64,000 bases of DNA from Methylobacterium mesophilicum SR1.6/6 (GCF_000364445.2 NZ_CP043538.1:5413447-5477446); one strand, 5' to 3'; positions 43,223 through 53,899 are shown, counted from the first letter of the stretch. The notes: generated by a model from the letters alone, not told the origin. A program made the numbers and translations.

Positions 43223-43837
43223 TCACGGCGTCGGCTTGGCGGCGAGCATGCCGTCGGCGCGCTGCCGGAGGAATTTCACGACGCCGTCGGCCCCACCGGA
43301 TTTCAGCGGCGCCGAGAGGGCGTTGCGCTGGGCGGCGATCTCGCTGACGTCGCCGTTGAGCAGCACGTCCTGGATTCGGTTGCTGTCGCTCACGACGAAG
43401 TCGACCTCGGAATCGTCGCCGTCCGAGGCGGTGACGCGGGTCGGCACCACGCGCTGGGAGCCGCGCTCCTCGACCTTCGGCGTCACGTCGAACTTGCCGC
43501 CTGCGGCGCGGGCCAGCCGGTTGGCGTAGGTGACGGTCAGGCTGCGCTTGAACGCGTCGATCACCGCCGCCTGCTGCTCCGGGGTGAAGCTCGACCATTT
43601 CGAGCCGACGGCGACCCGCGTCATGGCGGGGAAATCGAATGCCTTGTCGAGGGCCGGTCCCACGGCCTCGACCCGCGCGGGCAGGGGACCGGGGCCATCC
43701 TTCAGTGCCGCGCTGAACGCGGCGTACAGGTCGCGCACGGTCTGGACGGCGGGATCGTCCGCGGCCCACGCCTGGATCGGGACGAGCAGGGGGGCGGCCA
43801 GGAGGACGGCGGCCGCGAGACGGCGGGTCAGGCGCAC
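43223..43837 (-). CDS. hpnM: HpnM, Tol/MlaC-type periplasmic lipid-binding protein
   Basis: 204 residues from a GTG that overlaps the end of hpnL by ten bases, with GAGGAG nine bases upstream. A signal peptide (LAAAVLLAAPLLVPIQAWA) sends it to the periplasm. MlaC/Ttg2D-family signatures are present (FPAMTRVAVGSKWSSFTPEQ, then SEVDFVVSDSNRIQDVLL). MlaC-type proteins ferry lipids between membranes, so hopanoid transfer is the probable role, not directly shown. Confidence 0.93.
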   Translation of the reverse strand: MRLTRRLAAAVLLAAPLLVPIQAWAADDPAVQTVRDLYAAFSAALKDGPGPLPARVEAVGPALDKAFDFPAMTRVAVGSKWSSFTPEQQAAVIDAFKRSLTVTYANRLARAAGGKFDVTPKVEERGSQRVVPTRVTASDGDDSEVDFVVSDSNRIQDVLLNGDVSEIAAQRNALSAPLKSGGADGVVKFLRQRADGMLAAKPTP

Positions 43838-44940
43838 TTCTTCAACTCCTCGCCGTCGCCGAGCCGCGCGACCATGCGGGGCGGGGCGTAGCTGTAGAAC
43901 GGCCCCAGGGTCGCGGGCTGGGACACGCGGGTTGCCCTGCTTCCGCCGGCGGTTTCCACCTCCCGGTCCTCGTCCTCGGGCGCCTCGGCACGGAGTCTGG
44001 CCTCGAGCCGGTGCCAGAGGAGGAGGCTCGGCAGTCCGACGCCGAGATCGGCGAAGCGCTTGACCAGCGACAGGGCGAGCGCCGCCTCGGCCGGGATATC
44101 GAACAGGCCGCACAGGGCGATCAGGCCGCCCTCCTGGGCCCCCAGCGCGCCGGGCACCGCGAAGGCGGCGCCGCGCACGGCCTGGGCGAGGCTCTCGATC
44201 ATCAGCGCCTGCGCGAAGTCCACGGGATAGCCCATGAAGCGCAGGCAGACATAGACCTCCAGCGTGCCGATCACCCAGCCGACCAGGTGGACCGCCAGGG
44301 CCGCCGCGAAGCGCCCGTGGTTGCCGTAGAGCCGGCGGAGGCTGTCGTAGAGCTGGTCGATGGCGCCGAAGGCCCGCCACTCGCGGCCGGAGGCGAAGCG
44401 GCTGAGCAGGCCCTGGATCAGCCGATGACCCGCCTTCCGCTGGATCAGGTAGAAGGCGCCGAGCGCGGGGACCGCCAGGGCCAGGCCGCCCTCGACGGTG
44501 TGGGCGATCGGCCCGTCGCCGGAGATCAGCACCAGCAGGGCGAGACCCGCCACGGTGAAGAGAAGCTGCGTCAGCGCCTGGGTCATCAGGTCGACGAACA
44601 TGCTGGCGCCCGCGAGCGCCCCCGGCACGCCGCGCTTGGCCAGCAGGCGCGCGCCGACGAAGTCGCCGCCCACCGTGGCCACCGGCAACAGGGTGTTGAT
44701 GCCCTCGCGCACGAAGCGCAGCAACACGCAATCGGCGAGCTTGGCCGTGCCGGCGGGGAACACCACGTGCCAGCCGAGGCCGGCCCAGGCGACGGCCACG
44801 ATGCGGGCGAGCACCACCAGGGCGGCGCCCCACCCGGCGCTCACGACGGCGGCCGATACGTCTTCCAGGCCGGAGGACATGAACAGGCCGACGACCGTGC
44901 AGAGACCGGCGATCGAGGCCAAGGTCGTCAGGCGCTTCAT
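43828..44940 (-). CDS. hpnL: HpnL, UPF0104-type membrane protein
   Basis: 370 residues with about eight membrane helices, of the lysylphosphatidylglycerol synthase/flippase-like (UPF0104) group. Conserved patches are FVREGINTLLPVATVGGDFV and AVRGAAFAVPGALGAQEGGL. It is hopanoid-associated in many genomes; a flippase-like role is inferred. It heads the hpnL-M-I-J-K run. Its 5' region is shared with the divergent amidinotransferase gene. Confidence 0.92.
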   Translation of the reverse strand: MKRLTTLASIAGLCTVVGLFMSSGLEDVSAAVVSAGWGAALVVLARIVAVAWAGLGWHVVFPAGTAKLADCVLLRFVREGINTLLPVATVGGDFVGARLLAKRGVPGALAGASMFVDLMTQALTQLLFTVAGLALLVLISGDGPIAHTVEGGLALAVPALGAFYLIQRKAGHRLIQGLLSRFASGREWRAFGAIDQLYDSLRRLYGNHGRFAAALAVHLVGWVIGTLEVYVCLRFMGYPVDFAQALMIESLAQAVRGAAFAVPGALGAQEGGLIALCGLFDIPAEAALALSLVKRFADLGVGLPSLLLWHRLEARLRAEAPEDEDREVETAGGSRATRVSQPATLGPFYSYAPPRMVARLGDGEELKKCA

Positions 44941-45149
44941 TGTCGTCTTTCAAGCTCGCAAAAGGCTTGATGCGGGAAATCGGCCACGGTCGCGGCAGAA
45001 ATAGGTCCGCCAGGCCGAGAACGTTTCTGCCACGTTGCAGCACGGATTAGCGGTGTCTATCACCCGTTTGACACACCGGGGGCCAAAGCGGCGCGGGGCC
45101 TGAGGGCCTACGCAGAAGGCCGCGGCACGTCGCAGAAGGGGCACACGTC

Positions 45150-46325
45150 ATGGAGCGCGAATCACCGATCACGGCCCTGGAGGCCGTGACCGACGACACG
45201 CATGCCGGCGGCTTCGCGGCGGGATCGAGCCCGGGCGTCCCGGCGCCGCACTCGCCTGTGATGGCCTGGAACGAGTGGGACCCGCTGGAGGAGGTGATCG
45301 TCGGCTCGCTCGACGGCGCCACGATCCCGACCCACCACCTGACGGTGATCTTCAACCTGCCGCGTGCCGCGCAGCCCTTCTACCGGCTGGCGAGCGGCTG
45401 GAAGTATCCGAAGTTCATGAAGAAGCTCGCCCAGGCCGAGCTCGACAACTTCATCGGGATCCTGGCCGGAGAGGGCGTGAAGGTTCGCCGCCCCGACACG
45501 GTGGACTTCTCCAAGAAGTTCAAGGCGCCGCGCTGGACCTCCCGCGGCTTCTGCGTCGCCTGCCCGCGCGACCCGTATCTCGTGATCGGCGACGAGATCA
45601 TCGAGAGCCCGATGTGCTGGCGCTCGCGCTACTTCGAGGGCGATGCCTACCGGTCGTTGTTCAAGGAATACTTCCGCGCCGGCGCGCGCTGGACCTCGGC
45701 GCCGCGCCCGCAGCTCACCGACGACCTGTACAACTACGACTACCGGGTGCCGAATCTGAAAGCCGGCGAGCCCATGCAGTTCACCGTGAACGAGTTCGAG
45801 CCGGTCTTCGACGCCGCCGACTTCGTCCGCTGCGGCCGCGACCTGTTCGTGACCCGCTCGAACGTGACGAACCTGATGGGCATCGAGTGGCTGCGCCGCC
45901 ACCTCGGCCCGGGCTTCCGCATCCACGAGATCGAGAGCCGCTGCCCGCAGCCGATGCACATCGACTCGTCGTTCATGCCGCTGGCCCCCGGCAAGGTGCT
46001 GGTGAACCCGGACTACATCGACGTCGAGAAGCTGCCCGCCGTGCTCAAGAAGTGGGATGTCCTGATCGCCCCGCGCCCCGACCCGGTCGAGGGCTTCATG
46101 AGCAAGATCTCGATGTGCTCGCCCTGGACCTCGATCAACGTCCTGGCGATCACCGAGAAGAAGATCGTCGTCGACCAGAGCCAGCCGACGCTGATCAAGG
46201 CTCTGAAGGACTGGGGCTTCGACCCGATCCCGGCGCCGTTCCTCAGCTACGGCCCGTTCGGCGGCTCGTTCCACTGCGCCACGCTCGACGTGCGCCGCCG
46301 GGGCGTGCTCAAGTCGTACTTCTAG
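45150..46325 (+). CDS. Amidinotransferase (arginine:glycine amidinotransferase family), candidate hopanoid guanidinylase
   Basis: 391 residues, cytoplasmic, five-bladed pentein fold. Similarity to AGAT is strong around all triad residues: Asp221 in EPVFDAADFVRCGRD, His270 in QPMHIDSSFMPLAPGKVLVN, Cys376 in GGSFHCATLDVRRRG; the end RGVLKSYF matches too. AGAT moves the amidino group of arginine to an amine. Here the gene is divergent from hpnL, 209 bp apart, and next to the genes that make the amine-bearing cyclitol ether of bacteriohopanetetrol. Methylobacterium is known to make a guanidine-substituted form of that lipid, so the amine acceptor is probably this hopanoid. That function is inference. 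Creatine or other guanidino products cannot be excluded. Confidence 0.9.
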   Translation: MERESPITALEAVTDDTHAGGFAAGSSPGVPAPHSPVMAWNEWDPLEEVIVGSLDGATIPTHHLTVIFNLPRAAQPFYRLASGWKYPKFMKKLAQAELDNFIGILAGEGVKVRRPDTVDFSKKFKAPRWTSRGFCVACPRDPYLVIGDEIIESPMCWRSRYFEGDAYRSLFKEYFRAGARWTSAPRPQLTDDLYNYDYRVPNLKAGEPMQFTVNEFEPVFDAADFVRCGRDLFVTRSNVTNLMGIEWLRRHLGPGFRIHEIESRCPQPMHIDSSFMPLAPGKVLVNPDYIDVEKLPAVLKKWDVLIAPRPDPVEGFMSKISMCSPWTSINVLAITEKKIVVDQSQPTLIKALKDWGFDPIPAPFLSYGPFGGSFHCATLDVRRRGVLKSYF

Positions 46326-46338
46326 GACCTGCGCCGTC

Positions 46339-46364
46339 GCCCTCTCTCCTCATGGGGAGAGGGC
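46339..46364 (+). terminator. Hairpin after the amidinotransferase gene
   Basis: GCCCTCTC and its complement flank a ten-base centre, 13 bp after the stop codon. No T-tract, so termination is likely but not certain. Confidence 0.5.
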
Positions 46365-46416
46365 GCAGCCGGGACGGGAATATGTCCTGACCGACACTTC
46401 CCGGGAAAGGCACCGT

Positions 46417-46559
46417 GTCATTCCGGGGCGCCGCAGGCGAGCCCGGACCCGAAGGGGCAGGCCGAAGGCGGGCAATCCAGATGCCTTGTCAGTGCGAGGC
46501 CCCGGCAAGTCGGCGGCTCCGGATCCCGGGCTCCGCTGCGCGGCCCCGGGATGACGGGG
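46417..46559 (+). repeat. MITE-like dispersed repeat, copy 1 (143 bp)
   Basis: It starts GTCATTCCGGGGC and ends with an imperfect inverted copy (CCCCGGGATGAC) extending over about 33 bp. A second copy of the same length lies at 52544-52686 in inverted orientation, with near-identical blocks such as GCCGAAGGCGGGCAATCCAG. No coding capacity. Confidence 0.85.
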
Positions 46560-46628
46560 AGCGTTCGCGCGCCCGTCCAGATCCCCGCTCGCTCAGGAAA
46601 ACGGAGCTTCGCCTCCGATCGAGGGGGT

Positions 46629-47639
46629 TCAGCGCGCCGCGATCCCCTCGATCAGCGCCTTGTTGAACCCATCTGGATCCGACATCTGCGGCGCGTGTCC
46701 GAGTTCGGGAAACGCCACGAGCCGGGCACCCGGGATCGCCTTCGCGGCGGCCTTCCCGAGTTCGGGGTAGTTGCCGAGGCTCGCCCGCAGCTCCGGCGGC
46801 GCGAGATCCTTGCCGATGGCGGTATTGTCCTTCTGGCCGATCAACAGGAGCGTCGGCACCGTGATCTGCGGGAACCGGTAGACCACCGGTTGCGTCACGA
46901 TCATGTCGTAGAGGAGCGCCGAATCCCAGGCGACCGCCTCCTTGCCGGGTCCGTTGTTGAGGCCGGCCAGCATGTCCACCCATTGGTCGTAGCGTGGCTC
47001 CCAGGTGCCGGCGTAGTAGGTCGCCGTCTCGTAGGCGCGGATCGAGGCCGCCGAGACCTTCAGCTCGCGCTGATACCATTGCTCCAGGGAAATCGGCGGC
47101 AGGCCCCTGGCGCTCCAATCCTCGAGTCCGACGGGATTGACCAGCACGAGCTGCTCGACCTCCTTCGGGTAGAGCAGGGCGTAGTGCGCGGCCAGCATGC
47201 CGCCGGTGGAGTGGCCGACCACGACCGGTCGCTCGATCCCGAGCTTACCCAACAGGGCGTGGGTGTTCTCGGCGAGCTGGCGGAAGGTGAACTGGTAGGC
47301 GGCCGGCTTGCTCGACTTGCAGAAGCCGATCTGGTCCGGCGCGACGACCCGGTAGCCGGCCGCGCCAAGCGCCCGGATCTGGCTCTCCCAGGTGGCCGCG
47401 CAGAAGTTCTTGCCGTGGAACAGCACGACCGTGCGGCCGTTCGGCGTCGCGGGACGGATGTCGAGATAGGCCATCTGCAGCGGCTGGCGCTGAGACGTGA
47501 AGGTGAAGCGCTCGACCGGGAACGGATAGGCGAAGCCTTCGAGTTCCGGTCCGTAAGCCGGCTGCGGCAGCGGCTCCGCCGGAGCGCTCCCTGGCAGCGC
47601 CAGGGCGAGTAGGACGTAGGCGAGGGCGAATCGGAGCAT
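46629..47639 (-). CDS. Alpha/beta hydrolase, exported
   Basis: 336 residues from the ATG that begins a signal peptide (MLRFALAYVLLALALPGSAPA). Serine hydrolase fold with oxyanion segment LFHGKNFCAATWE, nucleophile elbow VVGHSTGGMLAAHYAL and terminal histidine in FPELGHAPQMSDP; an acid Asp lies in LIGQKDNT. Probably an esterase or C-C hydrolase in the periplasm. Substrate unknown and no operon partner. Confidence 0.88.
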   Translation of the reverse strand: MLRFALAYVLLALALPGSAPAEPLPQPAYGPELEGFAYPFPVERFTFTSQRQPLQMAYLDIRPATPNGRTVVLFHGKNFCAATWESQIRALGAAGYRVVAPDQIGFCKSSKPAAYQFTFRQLAENTHALLGKLGIERPVVVGHSTGGMLAAHYALLYPKEVEQLVLVNPVGLEDWSARGLPPISLEQWYQRELKVSAASIRAYETATYYAGTWEPRYDQWVDMLAGLNNGPGKEAVAWDSALLYDMIVTQPVVYRFPQITVPTLLLIGQKDNTAIGKDLAPPELRASLGNYPELGKAAAKAIPGARLVAFPELGHAPQMSDPDGFNKALIEGIAAR

Positions 47640-47817
47640 GGCAGCGTCGGACCTGGTCGGTGAGCGGCGGTCGGCGCCGCACCGCCCGCCCAGATCGGGC
47701 ATTCGGGCGCCGCTGTCCATGCGCCGCTGTCCATGCGCCGCAGCCATGCGCGGCGGCACAGGTTCGCGCTTCCGTCCGGCCGCGCTATCTGCTGATCGCT
47801 CCCGTCTCCAGCCGCGG

Positions 47818-48315
47818 ATGTCCCCGATGCTGCGCCTCCCCGCCCAGGTCGCCCTCGCCGGTGCGCTCACGTTCGGGCCTGCGCCTGCCCGCGCGGCCGA
47901 TGCCTGCGATGTCCTCGCCGCCAAGGTGATCCGCTCCACGGGGGCGTCCCTGGCCGGCCGGGCAGGACCGGTCGCGGTGTTCCGCGCTCAGGATGCCGAG
48001 CGGATGAGCCTCGATTGCCGCGTCCCCGCACGGATGACGGTGGCGTCCCTGGATCGCGAGCCGCCACCCGCCTACTTCGTCCTGATCGGGCTTGCGGCGC
48101 GGGCGCTCGCCGGCGCGGACGCCGCCGCGGCCGAGGTGCTGGCGCTCAACCTCCATCAGGCCAGCCTGCTGGCCGGCGCCCCGCGGCGCGGCGCCAGCGG
48201 CCGGGCACTCATGCTGTGCGAGACCGGCCCGCGCGGGGACGCCCTGCGCGACGATCTCACCGTCTGCCGGATCGCGGTCCGGACCGGACTTTCGCGGGTG
48301 CGCAGCAAGGGGTAG
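47818..48315 (+). CDS. Exported hypothetical protein
   Basis: 165 residues from ATG 47818; ATG 47827 is an alternative. Signal peptide with AlaArgAla-Ala cleavage near residue 27. The mature part has four cysteines (ACDVLA, LDCRVP, LMLCET, LTVCRI) that could form two disulfides. No known domain. It lies ten bases before kdsA and may be co-transcribed. Confidence 0.72.
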   Translation: MSPMLRLPAQVALAGALTFGPAPARAADACDVLAAKVIRSTGASLAGRAGPVAVFRAQDAERMSLDCRVPARMTVASLDREPPPAYFVLIGLAARALAGADAAAAEVLALNLHQASLLAGAPRRGASGRALMLCETGPRGDALRDDLTVCRIAVRTGLSRVRSKG

Positions 48316-48325
48316 ACCGGCGGCC

Positions 48326-49180
48326 ATGTCGATCCTCGCTGAATCCGGCCCCGTCGTTCAAGTCGGCGGCGTGCGCTTCGCCAATCACCTGCCGCTCACG
48401 CTGATCGCCGGACCGTGCCAGCTCGAAGGGCGCGGCCATGCCCTGGAGGTCGCCGCCGCCCTCAAGGAACTGGCGGCCGGCCTGGGCCTGGGCCTCGTGT
48501 TCAAGACCTCCTTCGACAAGGCCAACCGCACCTCCGGCAAGGCCGCCCGCGGCATCGGCCTCGACGGCGCGCTCCCGGTCTTCGCCGAGATCCGCGAATC
48601 CCTGGGGCTGCCGGTGCTCACCGACGTGCACGCCGCGGAGCAATGCGCCCGCGCCGCCGAGGCGGTGGACGTGCTCCAGATCCCCGCTTTCCTGTGCCGC
48701 CAGACCGACCTGCTCCTGGCCGCCGCCGCGACCGGACGGGCGGTCAACATCAAGAAGGGCCAGTTCCTGGCGCCCTGGGACATGAAGCACGTGGCCGCCA
48801 AGGTGACGGAGGCCGGCAATCCGAACGTCATCGTCACCGAGCGGGGCGCCTCCTTCGGCTACAACACCCTGGTGTCGGACATGCGCAGCCTGCCGATCAT
48901 GGCGCAGGTGACGGAGGGTGCCCCGGTGGTGTTCGACGCCACCCATTCCGTGCAGCAGCCGGGCGGGCAGGGAGCGAGTTCCGGCGGCCAGCGGGAATTC
49001 GTCGCCGTCCTGGCCCGCGCCGCCGTGGCGGTGGGCGTTGCGGGCGTCTTCATCGAGACCCATCCCGACCCGGACCGGGCCCCCTCCGACGGCCCCAACA
49101 TGGTGGCGCTCAAGGATATGCCGGCGCTTCTGGAGGAACTCATCGCCTTCGACCGGCTGGCCAAACGCCGCGCCGCCTGA
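48326..49180 (+). CDS. kdsA: 3-deoxy-8-phosphooctulonate (KDO-8-P) synthase
   Basis: 284 residues. It condenses phosphoenolpyruvate with arabinose 5-phosphate for the lipopolysaccharide inner core. Motifs: [72 protein letters not shown]. Length typical. Its position upstream of eno is common in Alphaproteobacteria, though here a methyltransferase, a Gly-rich protein and queF lie between. Confidence 0.96.
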   Translation: MSILAESGPVVQVGGVRFANHLPLTLIAGPCQLEGRGHALEVAAALKELAAGLGLGLVFKTSFDKANRTSGKAARGIGLDGALPVFAEIRESLGLPVLTDVHAAEQCARAAEAVDVLQIPAFLCRQTDLLLAAAATGRAVNIKKGQFLAPWDMKHVAAKVTEAGNPNVIVTERGASFGYNTLVSDMRSLPIMAQVTEGAPVVFDATHSVQQPGGQGASSGGQREFVAVLARAAVAVGVAGVFIETHPDPDRAPSDGPNMVALKDMPALLEELIAFDRLAKRRAA

Positions 49181-49185
49181 CGGGC

Positions 49186-49860
49186 TCAGGCCGCGACCGG
49201 CTCCAGCACGTGGATCCGGAGGGGCTGGACGAGTGCGTAGCGGCCGTCGGCGTCGCGCGCCGCCGCCCTCAGGAAGGCGGCCTCCACGATCGAGCGCCGG
49301 TCTTGGATCGTCGCCGCGCGGGCCGGATCCACGGCGCAGACGCGGGTGAGGAAGCCGTCGAGGGAGGCGAAGCTCTCGCGCCGCTCGACCGTGACATCCC
49401 TCCGGCACACGAAGGCGCCGCGGGACAGGGACGCCGCGATGGCGTCCTGGGCCGCTGCCCGGATCGCGGTCTCGTCCTCGATCGGTCGCAGGGCATCGAA
49501 GAAGCTGCCGGCCGCGAGGGGCTCCACAACGACGATGGACCCGCCGGCCGCCAGCACGCGCGCGGCCTCGCCGAGGGCGGCCGCGGGATCGGGCACGTGA
49601 TGCAGGGCGTTGAGCATCACGGCGCCGTCGAAGCTGGCATCGGGAAAGGGAAGGGCCTCGCCGCCGGCGGCCTCGAACCGCGCTTCCGGCACGGCAGCCC
49701 GTGCGCTGGCGAGGGCCGCCGTGCCGGGATCGATCCCGGTGACGGCCGCCCCGCCATCGACCAGCCGCCGTGCGAGCGTCCCGGGTCCGCAGCCGATGTC
49801 GAGGATCCGCTTCCCCGCCAGCGGCGCGAAGGTGTCGCGGATCAGGCTCAAGGCGTCCAT
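49186..49860 (-). CDS. Class I SAM-dependent methyltransferase
   Basis: 224 residues from the ATG preceded by GGAGGA. UbiE/Methyltransf_11-like: motif I ILDIGCGPGTLARRLVDGG, VTGIDPGTAAL, then LPFPDASFDGAVMLNALHHV and RVLAAGGSIVVVEP. The acceptor is unknown. It is convergent with kdsA (five-base gap). The C-terminal 80 residues have no family signature. Confidence 0.87.
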   Translation of the reverse strand: MDALSLIRDTFAPLAGKRILDIGCGPGTLARRLVDGGAAVTGIDPGTAALASARAAVPEARFEAAGGEALPFPDASFDGAVMLNALHHVPDPAAALGEAARVLAAGGSIVVVEPLAAGSFFDALRPIEDETAIRAAAQDAIAASLSRGAFVCRRDVTVERRESFASLDGFLTRVCAVDPARAATIQDRRSIVEAAFLRAAARDADGRYALVQPLRIHVLEPVAA

Positions 49861-50182
49861 TGAGAGTCCTCCGGATCTCTCCCTAGCATGCCCCGTCACA
49901 GGACGGGCGCCTCCTCGCCGTCGGGATGGCTCGATCGTCCCGGCCCGGCGACCGGCTCCCCCCCGCGGGTATCGTCGGGAAGCCCCTGCGCAAGAGTTGG
50001 CGCTGGATCCGCACACAGATCGGCAAGCTTGGCGGTGCCGCCGGCCCTGCAGGGGATGATGAACGGCGGTTCATAATTTCGGTTGTGTGCGGATGCGCAC
50101 CTAAACCCGATCCGAAAGCTGGAACTCACTCTGCGCGGCCACGTTATTGGGCATGTTCGATCGAGGATCGAGAAGGAACACT
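49861..50182. other. Divergent intergenic region, 322 bp
   Basis: It holds the methyltransferase promoter on one side and, at 50121-50145, a consensus EcfG promoter for the Gly/Tyr-rich protein. Nothing else recognised. Confidence 0.5.
50121..50145 (+). promoter_or_regulatory. Putative sigma-EcfG promoter
   Basis: GGAAC at 50121-50125 and CGTT at 50142-50145, 16-bp spacer, 38 bp before the start codon of the Gly/Tyr-rich protein. Confidence 0.65.
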
Positions 50183-50515
50183 ATGCGCAAGATCGGTATC
50201 ATTGCTACCGCCGCCGCCATGGCGCTCGGCAGCGTCGCCGCCACCACGGGCGCCGAGGCGCGTCCCTACGGCTACCATGGCGGTTACGGCGGCTACGGCC
50301 ACGGCTACTACCGCGGTCGCCGCGGCATCGGCACCGGCGCCGCGATCGGCCTCGGCATTGCCGGCCTCGCGGCCGGTGCGATCGCTGCCGGCGCGGCCCG
50401 CGACAGCTATTACGGCGGCGGCTACGGCTATGCCCCGTCCTACGGCTACGCCCCGGTCTACGGCGGCTACGGCTACGCCAGCCCGGGCTACGGCTACTAC
50501 GGCTACGGCTACTGA
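50183..50515 (+). CDS. Glycine/tyrosine-rich exported small protein
   Basis: 110 residues from the ATG with GAAGGA six bases upstream. Signal peptide MRKIGIIATAAAMALGSVAA with cleavage near GAEA. The mature protein has GYGGYGHGYYRGRRG, then a small Gly/Ala hydrophobic stretch (IGLGIAGLAAGAIAAGAA, glycine-zipper-like), then a GYGYAP/GYGYY repeat tail. Such proteins are common in Rhizobiales envelopes; function unknown. The EcfG promoter implies stress induction. Confidence 0.85.
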   Translation: MRKIGIIATAAAMALGSVAATTGAEARPYGYHGGYGGYGHGYYRGRRGIGTGAAIGLGIAGLAAGAIAAGAARDSYYGGGYGYAPSYGYAPVYGGYGYASPGYGYYGYGY

Positions 50516-50580
50516 GATCTGAGATCCGCGAGGATCGGAGGGCGACTGGCGCGAGCCGGTCGCCCTTTTCGTTTGGTCGC

Positions 50581-51060
50581 TCAACGACCGCGGTAGGGCG
50601 GCACGCCAGGTTCGGGCAGCCACGCATTCTTCGGCAGTTCGCCCGTCTGCCAGAACACGTCGATCGGAATGCCGCCGCGGGGATACCAGAACCCGCCGAT
50701 GCGCAGGTAGCGCGGCGCGAGGAGGTCGCGCAGCCGCTTGCCGATCGCCACCGTGCAGTCCTCATGGAATGCTCCGTGGTTGCGGAACGACCCGAGGTAG
50801 AGCTTCAGCGACTTCGACTCCACCAGCCAGTCGCCGGGCACGTAGTCGATCACCAGAATCGCGAAATCCGGCTGGCCGGTGACTGGGCAGATGGAGGTGA
50901 ATTCGGGCGCGGTGAAGCGGGCGACGTAGTCGGTATCCGCGTGCGGGTTCGGCACACGGTCCAGGCGAGCCTCCTCGGGAGAGGTGGGGAAGGGGGTCGG
51001 CTGGCCGAGCTGCAAGTCGTCGGTGGAGGTCGTGTCGTTGGTGGAGGTCATGGCGCGCAT
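50581..51060 (-). CDS. queF: NADPH-dependent 7-cyano-7-deazaguanine reductase
   Basis: 159 residues; ATG 51051 three codons later is an alternative start. It reduces preQ0 to preQ1 in queuosine synthesis. Type I (short) QueF: nucleophilic Cys in [14 protein letters not shown], signature [22 protein letters not shown] with the QueF motif, and a C-terminal strand [13 protein letters not shown]. Other queuosine genes are not adjacent. Confidence 0.96.
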   Translation of the reverse strand: MRAMTSTNDTTSTDDLQLGQPTPFPTSPEEARLDRVPNPHADTDYVARFTAPEFTSICPVTGQPDFAILVIDYVPGDWLVESKSLKLYLGSFRNHGAFHEDCTVAIGKRLRDLLAPRYLRIGGFWYPRGGIPIDVFWQTGELPKNAWLPEPGVPPYRGR

Positions 51061-51200
51061 ATAGAGCCTGGCAGCGCCGTGCGCATCCGTCTGAGTCGCG
51101 ACGCTTTCCCGGACGGCTCCGGCTGTGCGCTGGCCGTTCCGGCGCTTGCCGCCGGCCGCGGCTTGACGGATAAGCCGCCGCGATGCGCCGCACCCTCTGA

Positions 51201-52535
<1,335 letters not shown>

Positions 52536-52543
52536 TCCGTCAA

Positions 52544-52686
52544 TCCCGTCGTTCCGGGGCCGCACAGCGGAGCCCGGAACCCGGATCCGCCGCCGGAGCA
52601 AGATCTGGGAGAATCTGCGCGTCTGGATTGCCCGCCTTCGGCGTGCCCCTCCGGGTCCGGGCTCGCCGACGGCGACCCGGAATGAC
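52544..52686 (-). repeat. MITE-like dispersed repeat, copy 2 (143 bp)
   Basis: Inverted relative to copy 1 at 46417-46559 and of the same length; it lies in the 161-bp gap between the convergent eno and cyclase genes. Terminal inverted repeats are imperfect. It may double as a terminator. Confidence 0.85.
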
Positions 52687-52696
52687 GGCGCCCGCC

Positions 52697-53899
52697 TCAG
52701 GGGATCGCCGCATCGGACGGCTCCGCCGGCACGGTCCAAACCCGCATCGGCCGGGATAGGCCTCGCAGCTCGATCGTCCCGACCGGCTCCAGACGGCGCT
52801 CGCAGCGCTCGGCGAAGGAGTCCGACACCAGGAGATCATGGCCCAGCGCCGCGCACTGGCTCTCGATCCGGCTGGCCTCGTTGACCGCCCGCCCGATGAT
52901 CGTGAAGTCGAGGCGGCGCTCGGTCCCGACATTGCCGTAGATCACCGTCCCGAAATGCACGACGCATTCGGCCGGGAGCTCGGGCAGTCCGGCCACGCGG
53001 CGCCGGGCGTTGAGCGCCGCGTTGGCGGCGAGCCCTTCGGTCGCGGCGGCGAGGGCGGCACCGCAGACCGGGCAGGGGAGAGTGTCGGCGTCCGGAACCG
53101 GGAAGATCGCCAGGAAGCCGTCGCCGAGGAACTTCAGGATCTCGCCGCCGTGCCGTGCCACCGGATCGCCCAGCGCGTCGAAGTGCTCGTTGAGCCACGT
53201 GACCATGTCGGCCGGGTCCACCCGGTCGGCCAGAGCCGTGAAACCGCGCAGGTCGTTCAGCAGGATGGCGGCCGGCACGGCGCGCCCCTCGCCCCGCCGG
53301 ATCTGGCCGTCGAGGATGCGCTCGGCGGTGGACCGGCCGAGATAGGTGGCGGAGACTTCGCGGAACGTGTGGGCCAAGCCCATCTTGGCCATCGCCAGCG
53401 TCAGGAATGGAAGGACATCGGCGATGGCGGAGAGATGCGCGTCGGTGAAGCCGGCGGCGTCGCGTGTACAGAACGAGACCGCGATGCCCCGCAGGGCGGT
53501 GCCGGGGGCGAACTCGGCGATGTGCAGCACGTAGTCGATGCCGCCCTGCGCCCCGAGGGCCTTCAGGACCGGGAAGTCCACCGCCAGTCCGGGCGCGTCG
53601 AGGCGCCATCGGCCGAAGGTCTCGCCCGTCTCCACCAGGGCGTAGACCGGGCTCAGCAGCCAGTCGCTCTCCTCATCGGCGCCGTGGGCGTTGGCGACGA
53701 ACGACATGCCCTCGCCCGCGTGCCAGTTCAGGCTGACACCGCGCAGCGTCGGGTCGAGCGCTGGCGCCATGACGCTCACCCGCCAGACGGGGGTGCCGGC
53801 CTCGACCAGCGCCTCACAGAAGCCGGCGAGCAGGGTGTCGTGATCGTCGGTCGCCGTGGCGTGCGCGGCGATCCAGCGTCCCAGGTGTGTCAGGTCCAT
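52697..53899 (-). CDS. Adenylate/guanylate cyclase (class III) with N-terminal sensor-like domain
   Basis: 400 residues. The N-terminal 190 residues resemble a GAF-like sensor of the kind paired with alphaproteobacterial cyclases. A class III catalytic domain covers about 205-380: metal site in LLNDLRGFTALADR, then EILKFLGDGFLAIFP, and the transition-state part GNVGTERRLDFTIIGRAVNEASRI. A CPVC pair at about 287-290 sits in an insert of the catalytic domain. It makes cAMP or cGMP; which one is not clear. Cytoplasmic, no membrane helix. Confidence 0.88.
   Translation of the reverse strand: MDLTHLGRWIAAHATATDDHDTLLAGFCEALVEAGTPVWRVSVMAPALDPTLRGVSLNWHAGEGMSFVANAHGADEESDWLLSPVYALVETGETFGRWRLDAPGLAVDFPVLKALGAQGGIDYVLHIAEFAPGTALRGIAVSFCTRDAAGFTDAHLSAIADVLPFLTLAMAKMGLAHTFREVSATYLGRSTAERILDGQIRRGEGRAVPAAILLNDLRGFTALADRVDPADMVTWLNEHFDALGDPVARHGGEILKFLGDGFLAIFPVPDADTLPCPVCGAALAAATEGLAANAALNARRRVAGLPELPAECVVHFGTVIYGNVGTERRLDFTIIGRAVNEASRIESQCAALGHDLLVSDSFAERCERRLEPVGTIELRGLSRPMRVWTVPAEPSDAAIP

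Larger units (their letters stand above)
46326..46628. other. Gene-free region, 303 bp, with a hairpin and a MITE-like element
   Basis: It begins with the hairpin at 46339-46364, then carries the 143-bp dispersed repeat (46417-46559). No gene seen. Confidence 0.6.
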
